Part shown: one piece after another, positions 1 to 7,043 of the stretch
Position numbering within the stretch: the first letter of the stretch is position 1
How the letters are laid out: every line of letters begins with the position of its first letter
Assembly: GCA_937889705.1 (NCBI GenBank)
Contig: CALBYO010000028.1
Coordinates: 1-8,517 of the forward strand
DNA length: 8,517 nt
Origin: an uncultured Bacillota bacterium
GTDB lineage: Bacteria > Bacillota > Clostridia > Christensenellales > UBA1242
Reading direction: 5' to 3'
The notes under the pieces: generated by a model
Databases searched by the model: none
Seen by the model: only the letters and a program-made list of their open reading frames with translations
What the model was told of the DNA's origin: nothing
Made by a program: the position numbers and the translations under genes

Positions 1-895
1 AAAGAACGACGCTCATAGGAATGTCTTTGCCTGATATTTCTTCAACCAATCTTTCTTTATTTTCTTGCATTAATGTTACTTCTCCGATTGCTGCGCTAGC
101 AATGTTTTTTTCTGTGCTTGTTGGTTTGTTTGTAACAAAAAATGAGAATGGCTTTACAAAAATAGAACTCAAAATTCCGCTTTTGTTTTCCAAGAATTTC
201 ATAAATTCATATAAACTTCCAACTACGACAAATATTATAGCAAGATTTAGCAATAATTTCAACAAATAATTGATATTTAAAGCGGTGAAAGATGTTATAA
301 ACAATAAAACATAAAAACAGGTGATAGAAAACGATAAAAAGTTGGTTGATAAATGATAATTATCGTTAAAAATTTTGTTTGCATCTTTGTATGCTAAATT
401 TCCGGCAGCATTATGTCTGCAAAATTGTCTATAACTTGGAACAAGTTTTAAAATTGCAAGTATTGCAGTTAAAACGCCGATCCTGATTAATGCAGATAAG
501 AAGCACAGCAGACCATAACTCATGCCACTGCGACCTAGGTCTCTTAAAGAAAAATATGGAATTAAAACGATACCAAGAAAACCAAAAACAAATCCTAAAA
601 AGATTGATATCACAAGCGACAAATTATTGATAGATATTTTTATGTTTTTAGATATTTTTACGCTTTCGTCTTTTTCGCTTATATTAGTTCGTGAATTTAA
701 CAAATTTGTGAAAAATAAATAAATTCCGAACAGAAAATAAGTTATTCCGCGGAAAAATGGAATTTTAACATTGTCATAATTGTTGTTATCGCGCTTTGCA
801 GAAACGCTTATTTTGCCGTTTTTGTTTATGGTTACAATCGCGGCTGAATTTTCGCTTACGCAAGCATTTCCGACACTTAAAGGAAAAATATACAT
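1..895 (-). CDS. Divergent DUF1385 (YqhQ-like) membrane protein, 3' end outside window
   Basis: An uninterrupted minus-strand frame of 298 codons starts at ATG 893-895 and leaves the window at position 1. The N-terminus (SVGNACVSENSAA, then NKNGKI) is followed by KIPFFRGITYF at about residue 44, which resembles the IPFIRG segment of DUF1385 proteins. Hydrophobic segments lie near residues 48-63, 93-113, 127-150, 188-207 and 209-235. RHNAAG (His161) and NYHLSTNFL (His181) sit where the family has its HGAEH and HPRCGTSF motifs, and TNKPTSTEKNIASAAI near 255-270 matches the TxEPDD...VAIAAL tail. The family's Gly-Gly-Gln-Ala-Val-Ile-Glu-Gly-Val-Met-Met start and most of the putative polar site residues are absent, so this is a divergent member. 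Family function is unknown. In many Bacillota DUF1385 genes lie beside prmC/prfA, which cannot be checked here. The start is weakly supported: an in-frame TAA lies 19-21 nt upstream of the ATG and no Shine-Dalgarno is visible. Confidence 0.68.
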   Translation of the reverse strand, partial: MYIFPLSVGNACVSENSAAIVTINKNGKISVSAKRDNNNYDNVKIPFFRGITYFLFGIYLFFTNLLNSRTNISEKDESVKISKNIKISINNLSLVISIFLGFVFGFLGIVLIPYFSLRDLGRSGMSYGLLCFLSALIRIGVLTAILAILKLVPSYRQFCRHNAAGNLAYKDANKIFNDNYHLSTNFLSFSITCFYVLLFITSFTALNINYLLKLLLNLAIIFVVVGSLYEFMKFLENKSGILSSIFVKPFSFFVTNKPTSTEKNIASAAIGEVTLMQENKERLVEEISGKDIPMSVVL

Positions 896-905
896 ATTAG
901 ATTTA

Positions 906-935
906 TTGACAAATTAATAAAATTCATACTCTAAT
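906..935 (+). promoter_or_regulatory. Promoter of the DUF11-repeat gene
   Basis: TTGACA (906-911), 18-nt spacer, TCTAAT (930-935) predicts a start near 942 and a leader of about 53 nt before the ATG at 995. The same stretch contains CATACTCTA (925-933), which fits the CATAnnnTA -10 pattern of mother-cell sporulation sigma factors (E/K). The -35 evidence for that reading is poor, so the sigma-A reading is preferred. Confidence 0.55.
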
Positions 936-952
936 AAACAAATTAATTTAAC

Positions 953-967
953 TTTCATATTATGAAA
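953..967. promoter_or_regulatory. 15-bp perfect palindrome in the DUF11 gene leader (possible operator)
   Basis: TTTCATA-T-TATGAAA is a perfect inverted repeat with a one-base centre. It lies between the predicted transcription start (about 942) and the Shine-Dalgarno (981-987). It contains TTCAT-N3-ATGAA, a T-N11-A spacing of the kind bound by LysR-type regulators. The arms are too close to make an RNA hairpin of normal loop size unless the stem is shortened, so a DNA-binding site is the more natural reading. No binding protein is identified. Confidence 0.35.
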
Positions 968-994
968 TAAAAACTAAAATAAAAGGACTTTTTT

Positions 995-1756
995 ATGGCA
1001 AATATTATAAACAGAGCAACCGTAACATCAAAATACACATTACCAGATCAAACAACACATTCAAGCGAAACTACCAGCGATGATGTTGTGACAACAAATA
1101 TGTCAGATTTATTCACAAAAGTGAGGACAGCGAACAAACAATATGCTGTTCCAAATGGCGAAGTTGAGCAAGTTTTAACACTGACAAATTCTAGCGATCT
1201 TGAAATTACAAATGTAAGAATTTATGATACAATCACTACAAACGCCAATTTTAAACCACAATCAATGACAATAAATGAAGAGGAGTATCCGCTTTTGGAC
1301 GCTTCGGATTATACTTTGCCAGACCCTATTGGAGCAGGCGAAACAGTTGTTGTAAAATATATTACAGTTGTAGAAAATGAGCCAGAAACTGATTTATTAA
1401 ACATTGTATCAAATGTAAATTATACGGTTGAAGGTGAGCAGTTAAGTGAAAATTCCAACGTTCTTTCGATAAACATAATTGAATATAAAATTGAAATTAA
1501 AAAGACATCAGATTATTCCGCGGTTATATCGGGCGAAACTATGACTTTCCAAAATGTTATTTCAAATACTGGAAATATAAAGACAACAAACCTCGTATTT
1601 AAAGATGATATTCCTGCTGAAACAACATTTATTACTGGAAGTGTTAAAATTGACGAAGTTGAAAAACCAGATTTAGACCCAACTGTTGGTTTTGAACTTG
1701 ACGACCTAGATGTCGGCGGACAAATCGTTGTTTCTTTCAAAGTTAATATAAAATAA
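995..1756 (+). CDS. DUF11-type repeat protein without signal peptide
   Basis: A 253-residue acidic, Thr/Asn/Val-rich beta-sandwich protein. The start is fixed by AAAAGGA (981-987), 7 nt before ATG. It reads as two copies of a DUF11-like unit: body 1 about 37-127 (TLTNSSDLEITNVRIYDTI; ends IGAGETVVVKYITVV) and body 2 about 162-253 (NVISNTGNIKTTNLVFKDDI; ends DVGGQIVVSFKVNI). The segment joining them, 136-161 (NIVSNVNYTVEGEQL, SENSNVLSINI), closes unit 1. A similar segment, NIINRATVTSKYTLP with TSDDVVTTNM, forms residues 4-36, while unit 2 has no such cap. There is no signal peptide, membrane segment, Cys, or sorting motif. DUF11 repeats are usually found in cell-surface or spore-surface proteins. 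Its role here is unknown: it could be a structural surface subunit exported by an unusual route, or a mother-cell spore-surface protein. It has its own promoter and terminator and converges on the M60 gene. Confidence 0.85.
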   Translation: MANIINRATVTSKYTLPDQTTHSSETTSDDVVTTNMSDLFTKVRTANKQYAVPNGEVEQVLTLTNSSDLEITNVRIYDTITTNANFKPQSMTINEEEYPLLDASDYTLPDPIGAGETVVVKYITVVENEPETDLLNIVSNVNYTVEGEQLSENSNVLSINIIEYKIEIKKTSDYSAVISGETMTFQNVISNTGNIKTTNLVFKDDIPAETTFITGSVKIDEVEKPDLDPTVGFELDDLDVGGQIVVSFKVNIK

Positions 1757-1784
1757 ACCTTGCAATTTGCAAGGTCTATTTTTT
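1757..1784. terminator. Shared bidirectional intrinsic terminator
   Basis: ACCTTGCA (1757-1764) pairs with TGCAAGGT (1768-1775) around an ATT loop. On the plus strand it is followed by CTATTTTTT (1776-1784), ending the DUF11 gene whose stop codon is at 1754-1756. On the minus strand the hairpin follows directly after the M60 stop codon (1776-1778) and runs into a T-rich stretch. The two convergent genes are separated only by this 19-bp hairpin. Confidence 0.85.
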
Positions 1785-4700
1785 AAATTTTTTGCGTCTT
1801 ATTATTCTTGGAATAGAGCAAAGCACTGTTAAAATTGCGAGCCCACCAATTCCGATAATAACCCAAAGCCATATTCCTAAAATATTTGAATTTTCATTTA
1901 AAACTAAAATTTCAATCGTTTGTTCGCTGACATTGTTGTCACTATCTTTAACTTGGTAAGTAGCAACATATTTGCCAGATTTTGTGTTGTCTAAGTTTGT
2001 TTCAATTTTAACATTGTTTTCGTTTGCTTCAATTATAAAGTCTTCATTGTCGTTTATTGAAATAAGCGAATACAAATCTAAATTTTTGTTTTTATTTATT
2101 GAAATTTTATCGCTTTTTAATGTTATTTTTGGAATTCCGCCAATTTTTAATTGATTTATAAATTGCGTGTATTGTGATTGGTCTTCTAGGCTAAGAGAAT
2201 TATATGCGTTTATTACTTCTGCTTTCTTTTGAGAATTAATTCTTTTATTTTGAATTTCTTCCATTGTAACATTGTTTTTATAGTCTTCAATTATTTGAAT
2301 TATTTGCGATTTTTGCTCGTTGTATAAAATTGTTTTTTCATCAAAATCTTCTGCATTTAAAAGTTTTAACCCATTTTCCGTTACAAGATATTCAATATTA
2401 TTTTCGCTTGACATATAATCTTGTAATTGATTACCTGTCGTTTTTGAAAATACCTTTACAAGGTTAGGGCGTTGCGTATAAACGCAGATTTTATAACCTT
2501 TTTGAATACTTAAAGTTGGATTTGCTGGGGTGAAGTCTGAAAAGTAATGATTTCCTTTGATTTCAATTTTATCAACTTCGTTGCCACTTGCATCTTTGAT
2601 TGTTACTGAAATATAAATTTCATCTGGCTTGTTTTGCCAAGTGCTATTCCTATTTCCTAAATCGGCGCCACCATAAGTGATTTTTGCAGACGAATAAAAG
2701 TCGTTAAAAGACAAAGTATAACCGACAGTCCCGTAAATACCATAAATTCTAATTTCTGTTAGGTGATTGTTCGTTGAATAGTCTTGTAAAGTCAATTTGT
2801 TGTAAGTGTAAGTTATTTCATTGTCGCCTTCGCTTGTCATAATTGAACAAACTTTATTGTCATAACCAAATATAACTGGTAATTTTAATTCGTAATTTGC
2901 TAAATATAAGTCTTTTATTTCAATTTGCTGACTTTCAATTTTAATAACTTGCACCAATTCATTTTTATCAAAAAGTGCTAAATTTTTACCTTTTATTAAA
3001 TTAAAATCGTCGATTTCTATATTAATTTTTAAGTTAGAATTTATTTCGTATTTTTTAAGCGTGTCATCGCTTATTAAACCATATTTTAATTTTAAGTTTT
3101 CGCCTTGTTTTACTTTCTCATAACTTTCGTCAGACAGAACATCTGCTGTTATTGAATATGATGGTAAACCAAGTTTCAATATATCCGATTCGGTTTGCTC
3201 AGAAATTTCAATTTTCCATGCTTTTAAATATGGAATAATGTTTGCTTTGTATTCTTCTGCAAAGAATTTCGCATAAACATCGGCGATGGAAAATCCGTTG
3301 ATACCAGTTTCACTAACCAATTTGCGATAATAACTGAACAATTTTCCGTAAGTTTTATAGCCTTCAAAATTATCTAACAAGTTGATTATGCAATACATTT
3401 TTTCGCTGATATTTGTGTATGTTCCGTTGTTGTTATTGAAAATTGTTTCGCCATTTTCAATTTTTTGCAACCTTGTTGTGTTTATTCTTTGTTCTGCATT
3501 TGCGATGTCGCCGAGATAGTTATCAGATTTTAAATATAAACTTTTGTCCATTTGGATATAGTGAGCCAAAATGTTGTTGCCAGTTTCATTCAAGTATAAA
3601 CTGCCTTTTGAATTGGCACCTCGTCCCAAATTTCCTTGATAACCGTGAGCGATTTCGTGAAGCGTTCCCCAGCCATATTGAAATATCGGAGCAATGGTCG
3701 ACTGACAAACTGCAATGAAGCCACCAGCATAATAAGCACCAGCAGAAACGGCGGAATCTGCAACTGCGGTATATTTTGTTCTATAATTTTGGTCTAAGTA
3801 AGTTTTTGCATCAAATTCGAGTCCAATCATCTTGTCCATACGATTGACAACTTCAAGGTAATATTCAAAAAAATTATCTAAACTTTCAAATGGGTTATTG
3901 TAGCCTGGGGCAGTGTAGCCACTGAGTTTGTCCACATCACCAAAAGGTACAACGCACATTATTGCTTCGCCGTCAACAACGCCAAAAGCATTTTCGCTTA
4001 GTTTCCAGTTGTTTTTAAATTCTTCTTCATCGTCTTTGTAGTGATAATAATCAAGTGGTTTTGCCGAATCATCGAACTTAATTTCAATTTTGTATACTCT
4101 GTCGATTACATCATTTTCATCAAGCCTTGGAGAAGTTATAAGCGGAACGCTTGCATACCCAACATTTTTTACAACATTTTTAATAGTTTGATAATCTGAA
4201 TTGTTTAATTTCACAGAATTAAAACTATTTTGCGCTCTGGTGTTTGTAAAAAATGTTATTTCTAAATCTTTTTCAGACTGTAAAATTTTAATTTCTGCAC
4301 TTGCATTTTCTGGCAAGAAAATTCCCAAGATTTGTCTATCACCAGTATTGCAACGCTCAGTTCCGACATCTTTTAAATTTTGTAATGATGGTATTGTGTA
4401 AAGCGTTCTAACAACTCTGCACTCACTATCAGTTTTGTCTAAAACATGAACTGGAACAGTTATTTCAGTTTTGTTTTTATGTGAATCCGTAACGCTGTAT
4501 TTAACTTCATAATCCCCAGGTTTTGTTGCTTCAACATTGTTGAATTCGCAAATAATTTTGAAAGTTAAATCTCCATCTTCAAAATCTTTCGCGAATATTC
4601 TGAAACGACTATCTTTAATATTAAATTCGTCCGTCACATTTTTATCAATAGTAATTTCTGTCGCTCCATAAAAGATTGGGGCATTTGAAGTGCTGTAAAA

Positions 4701-4805
4701 TGATTTATAACTTTCTGCTTCAAGAGTGAAATCTTGATTTGCAAAAACGACAGCAATAAGAGCAATTAAAGCAATTAAAATACTAAAAAATAAACTTTTT
4801 TTCAT
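1776..4805 (-). CDS. Secreted, membrane-anchored M60 (enhancin-like) zinc metallopeptidase
   Basis: A 1009-residue protein. Residues 1-22 are a signal peptide (KK, then a Leu/Ile/Ala core, cut likely after AVVFA). About 44-121 is an Ig-like DUF5011-type domain (FEDGDLTFKI, KPGDYEVKYSVTDSHKN). About 135-440 is the M60 catalytic region, opening with RQILGIFLPENA and carrying HEIAH at 383-387 (His383 and His387 ligands, Glu384 catalytic). Glu407, in LNETGNN 19 residues on, is the expected third ligand of the gluzincin pattern. About 685-790 resembles the mucin/carbohydrate-binding module of enhancins (IEIKGNHYFSDF, then GYKICVYTQRPNLVKVF). About 895-970 is a second Ig-like domain (SGKYVATYQVKDSDNN), then a membrane helix at 976-998 and a basic tail RRKKFKK. 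No LPXTG. Known M60 enzymes cut mucin-type or other O-glycosylated proteins; the substrate here is inferred. The start is supported by AGGGAGTG (4813-4820). It has its own promoter and ends at a shared terminator. Confidence 0.92.
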   Translation of the reverse strand: MKKSLFFSILIALIALIAVVFANQDFTLEAESYKSFYSTSNAPIFYGATEITIDKNVTDEFNIKDSRFRIFAKDFEDGDLTFKIICEFNNVEATKPGDYEVKYSVTDSHKNKTEITVPVHVLDKTDSECRVVRTLYTIPSLQNLKDVGTERCNTGDRQILGIFLPENASAEIKILQSEKDLEITFFTNTRAQNSFNSVKLNNSDYQTIKNVVKNVGYASVPLITSPRLDENDVIDRVYKIEIKFDDSAKPLDYYHYKDDEEEFKNNWKLSENAFGVVDGEAIMCVVPFGDVDKLSGYTAPGYNNPFESLDNFFEYYLEVVNRMDKMIGLEFDAKTYLDQNYRTKYTAVADSAVSAGAYYAGGFIAVCQSTIAPIFQYGWGTLHEIAHGYQGNLGRGANSKGSLYLNETGNNILAHYIQMDKSLYLKSDNYLGDIANAEQRINTTRLQKIENGETIFNNNNGTYTNISEKMYCIINLLDNFEGYKTYGKLFSYYRKLVSETGINGFSIADVYAKFFAEEYKANIIPYLKAWKIEISEQTESDILKLGLPSYSITADVLSDESYEKVKQGENLKLKYGLISDDTLKKYEINSNLKINIEIDDFNLIKGKNLALFDKNELVQVIKIESQQIEIKDLYLANYELKLPVIFGYDNKVCSIMTSEGDNEITYTYNKLTLQDYSTNNHLTEIRIYGIYGTVGYTLSFNDFYSSAKITYGGADLGNRNSTWQNKPDEIYISVTIKDASGNEVDKIEIKGNHYFSDFTPANPTLSIQKGYKICVYTQRPNLVKVFSKTTGNQLQDYMSSENNIEYLVTENGLKLLNAEDFDEKTILYNEQKSQIIQIIEDYKNNVTMEEIQNKRINSQKKAEVINAYNSLSLEDQSQYTQFINQLKIGGIPKITLKSDKISINKNKNLDLYSLISINDNEDFIIEANENNVKIETNLDNTKSGKYVATYQVKDSDNNVSEQTIEILVLNENSNILGIWLWVIIGIGGLAILTVLCSIPRIIRRKKFKK

Positions 4806-4838
4806 TATTCATCACTCCCTTTATTTTTGATGAATTGT

Positions 4839-4867
4839 AGTATATAATATGTTATAAAATAAATCAA
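4839..4867 (-). promoter_or_regulatory. Promoter of the M60 peptidase gene
   Basis: Read on the minus strand, TTGATT (4862-4867), a 17-nt spacer and TATACT (4839-4844). This predicts a start near 4832 and a leader of about 27 nt that contains the Shine-Dalgarno AGGGAGTG. It lies between the terminator of the upstream WxL gene and the M60 ATG, so the peptidase can be transcribed independently. Confidence 0.7.
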
Positions 4868-4892
4868 GCGAAATATTTTTTCAATCTTGATT
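4862..4892. repeat. Inverted repeat overlapping the M60 promoter -35
   Basis: AATCAAG (4862-4868) and CTTGATT (4886-4892) form a 7-bp inverted repeat with a 17-base AT-rich centre. The proximal arm covers the -35 hexamer of the M60 promoter, which suits a repressor or activator site. Short repeats of this kind also occur by chance in AT-rich DNA. Confidence 0.25.
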
Positions 4893-4910
4893 ATTTTAAG
4901 ATGAAATAAT

Positions 4911-4946
4911 AAAAAAGGCAAAATAATAATTAAAAAAAGATTTTGC
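4911..4946 (-). terminator. Terminator of the WxL/beta-helix gene
   Basis: On the minus strand, GCAAAAT (from 4940-4946) pairs with ATTTTGC (from 4918-4924) around a 15-nt AT-rich loop, followed by C and six T (4911-4916). It starts 11 nt after the stop codon at 4958-4960. The stem is A/T-rich and therefore weak, so some read-through into the M60 gene is possible. Confidence 0.6.
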
Positions 4947-4957
4947 TGTTTTTTATT

Positions 4958-6811
4958 TTAGCCAAGAGGCTCTGGGCTAACTTGCCAAAGGATCTCTGTT
5001 TGATAATCTCCCGATGGGTATGTTTGGCTTGTTTCTAACTTTAACAAAAATCCTTCTATATTTTCCCATGTAACTAATGTGGTTTGTGGGCTTTCATCAC
5101 TTTTGCCAGTATAAACAAGTTGTGGAGTTTTTGATAAAACATATTCAACGTTGTCTTTTTTGTAAATTAGAATATCTTCTAAGTTGTTATCGCCAGAAGT
5201 TAACGGACTTAAAATATAAGCATACAAATACCAGTTTCCGCCTTGCGCTCTTGTATCTGTGACTTGAATATTCCAGTCGGGATTTTGGCGAAATATTAAG
5301 CTTTGGTTTGATTGTGATGTGAAGGTTTTAAAATTTAACGATGACAAACTTGTTATTGCAACCGAGCCATCGACAGTTATTGTCAGCCATTTTGTTAAAA
5401 ATTGCGTGTTTGCTGAAATTTTAACTGGTGTGTTTATTGCTATCTTATCTTCTAAGTCTAGCGTATAACTACCATATGTGTTTGCTGTTGTTGTTTTGGT
5501 TTGGTCTAGGTATTCCACTTGAATATTTGCGTTTGAATTTGTCAGACCTGTAATTGCTGTGGATTGATCTGTTAGCGCATCAACACTTAAAGACAATTTC
5601 CCCATGCTTATAACATTTGAAGTTAAAAACTTAAATGTTGATGTCGTGATTGGATAGCCTGTGTCTTCACTTGTCAGATTGTTATCAACACTTATAAGTT
5701 GAGAACTGCTTGTTTTAATTGTTAAATTGATATTTTGAGCATAATTTTCTTTATAGTATTCAGTAGTTGGGGCGTTATCAAAACCGCCAGCATCAGAAAG
5801 TGGAGATTTGGCGATGCCCCATAATCTTAACATTTGGGTGTTGATGTTAAATACATTTGGATTTGAACTGCTGCCTGAACCAAAACTAAAAATATTTCCT
5901 CCACGATTATACAATACGATGTTTTGTGGAGAAGTTATATTTATGTTTGCAACTTGTGCGAAATACATCAGTGCGGTGCTGCTGATAACTTCTGAATACA
6001 ATCTAAAAGTGGAATTGCTTTTTAAAGTAAAATTAGAAACGCATTTGAACATTGGTACTGTATTGCTGACATATTTAGACGCAATAAAACTTGCATTTTC
6101 TTCCAAAGTGAATGAAGCGGCAATGTGAGATGAACTTCCAGATGCGTAGAACAAGCCGCTTTTAGTTGCTATGTTTGTTGATGAATTTTGATTAAAAAGC
6201 ATTACAGGGGAAACATCTGTATATAAAAAATATGTTGAGCCTGCGGTCACTTGAAATTTTGCATTTTCAGCAACTGTTAAAGCCGCGTTTATGCCTGTAA
6301 ACCAAATAACAGCATCTGATGTTGCATTTGATGTAACTGTAACATTTCCAGAAATATTTAATCTATTTGCTTCGCAAAATTCTTGGGCGTTAGTTGATGA
6401 CTCGTTTTTGTCAATCGTAACTGTGCAGTTATTTATGTTTGTAACGCCATTTTTGTTATATACAAATTGTGGCCCAATGTAATTTATGTTATCTAAATTT
6501 ATTGTCGTATTTGTATTTCCGTCATAAACGCCAATAACGCCATAATAATTTTTGCCGTTCCAAACGGCATTTTTTGCCGTAACAGAGATTACATTTGTGG
6601 TGCTTGGCACATATATTGTTGTTGAAACGCTAAGGCTGCTGCTGTCAATAACGGTATGGCCTGAGAAATCAATAACAATGCTACTTTTGGCAATATTAAC
6701 TTTCGCTCCGCCGTTGAAAGTGATATCTCCATTAACTATGATTTCAGTTGATGTCGCGTCTTCTATTGCCGCTTTTAATTCAGCAAAATTTGATACATTT
6801 GCAGTCGCCAT
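4958..6811 (-). CDS. Pectate-lyase-like beta-helix protein with Ig-like and WxL domains, no signal peptide
   Basis: A 617-residue protein. Residues 7-33 (SNFAELKAAIEDATSTEIIV, then NGDITF) are the opening of pectate-lyase-like adhesive domains; a Ser/Thr/Asn-rich beta-helix follows to about 390, with many short N-I/V-T/S-x rungs. About 411-466 (STAITGLTNSNANIQVEYLD ... TANTYGSYTLDL) matches bacterial Ig-like (Big_6-type) domains. About 468-617 is a WxL-type domain: IQVTDTRAQGGNWYLYA at 515-531 holds the first W-x-L (Trp527-Leu529), and YPSGDYQTEILWQVSPEP near the end holds the second, as W-Q-V instead of W-x-L (Trp609-Val611). WxL domains attach proteins non-covalently to the peptidoglycan of low-GC Gram-positive bacteria. 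Oddly there is no signal peptide: the ATG follows GGGGAG (6817-6822) by 5 nt, and the codons upstream as far as an in-frame TAA contain neither an ATG nor a hydrophobic export signal. Likely role: surface adhesin or matrix protein. It is encoded just upstream of the M60 peptidase on the same strand. Confidence 0.85.
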   Translation of the reverse strand: MATANVSNFAELKAAIEDATSTEIIVNGDITFNGGAKVNIAKSSIVIDFSGHTVIDSSSLSVSTTIYVPSTTNVISVTAKNAVWNGKNYYGVIGVYDGNTNTTINLDNINYIGPQFVYNKNGVTNINNCTVTIDKNESSTNAQEFCEANRLNISGNVTVTSNATSDAVIWFTGINAALTVAENAKFQVTAGSTYFLYTDVSPVMLFNQNSSTNIATKSGLFYASGSSSHIAASFTLEENASFIASKYVSNTVPMFKCVSNFTLKSNSTFRLYSEVISSTALMYFAQVANINITSPQNIVLYNRGGNIFSFGSGSSSNPNVFNINTQMLRLWGIAKSPLSDAGGFDNAPTTEYYKENYAQNINLTIKTSSSQLISVDNNLTSEDTGYPITTSTFKFLTSNVISMGKLSLSVDALTDQSTAITGLTNSNANIQVEYLDQTKTTTANTYGSYTLDLEDKIAINTPVKISANTQFLTKWLTITVDGSVAITSLSSLNFKTFTSQSNQSLIFRQNPDWNIQVTDTRAQGGNWYLYAYILSPLTSGDNNLEDILIYKKDNVEYVLSKTPQLVYTGKSDESPQTTLVTWENIEGFLLKLETSQTYPSGDYQTEILWQVSPEPLG

Positions 6812-6832
6812 AACATCTCCCCAAAACTTTTT

Positions 6833-6838
6833 ATTATA
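6833..6838 (-). promoter_or_regulatory. Likely -10 element of the WxL/beta-helix gene
   Basis: TATAAT on the minus strand, 22 nt upstream of the ATG, would give a start near 6826 and a very short leader holding the Shine-Dalgarno. At 17-nt spacing the upstream hexamer is ACTTTA, a poor -35, so the promoter may be weak, activator-dependent, or used by another sigma factor. I see no other gene in 6839-6964. Confidence 0.4.
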
Positions 6839-6964
6839 CTTTATGAAGCAGCGTATAAAGTCGTGAATACATATTTAACTTATTCTAATAAAAGTTTTTA
6901 TAGACTTGTAAATTCTAATTTTGATTTTCCATATCGAACGAAAAGTTGCTGCATTTTTGGCAAT

Positions 6965-6987
6965 AAAAAATCGGGCATAAGCCCGAT
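6965..6987 (-). terminator. Terminator of the LysR gene
   Basis: Minus strand: ATCGGGC, loop TTAT, GCCCGAT (6970-6987), followed by a run of T (6965-6970). The stem is perfect and G/C-rich. It lies 56 nt past the LysR stop codon and upstream of the WxL gene's promoter, isolating the two genes. Confidence 0.85.
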
Positions 6988-7043
6988 ATTTATATTTAAG
7001 CGGTTTTGTTGATGCGTAATTATGCGATAGTATCTGTAAAATG

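Noticed and set aside
21..269. Plus-strand open frame of 82 codons.
   Set aside because: It lies antisense inside the DUF1385-like frame, which has recognisable family features; the hydrophobic plus-strand product is a shadow of membrane-helix codons and has no ribosome binding site.
522..722. Plus-strand open frame of 66 codons with a hydrophobic C-terminal half.
   Set aside because: It is antisense to the same DUF1385-like gene, with no Shine-Dalgarno or promoter of its own.
5808..6128. Plus-strand open frame of 106 codons inside the WxL gene, and similar ones at 6291, 6552 and 3443.
   Set aside because: All are antisense to genes with clear domain structure; long antisense frames are expected where Ser/Thr/Asn codons dominate.
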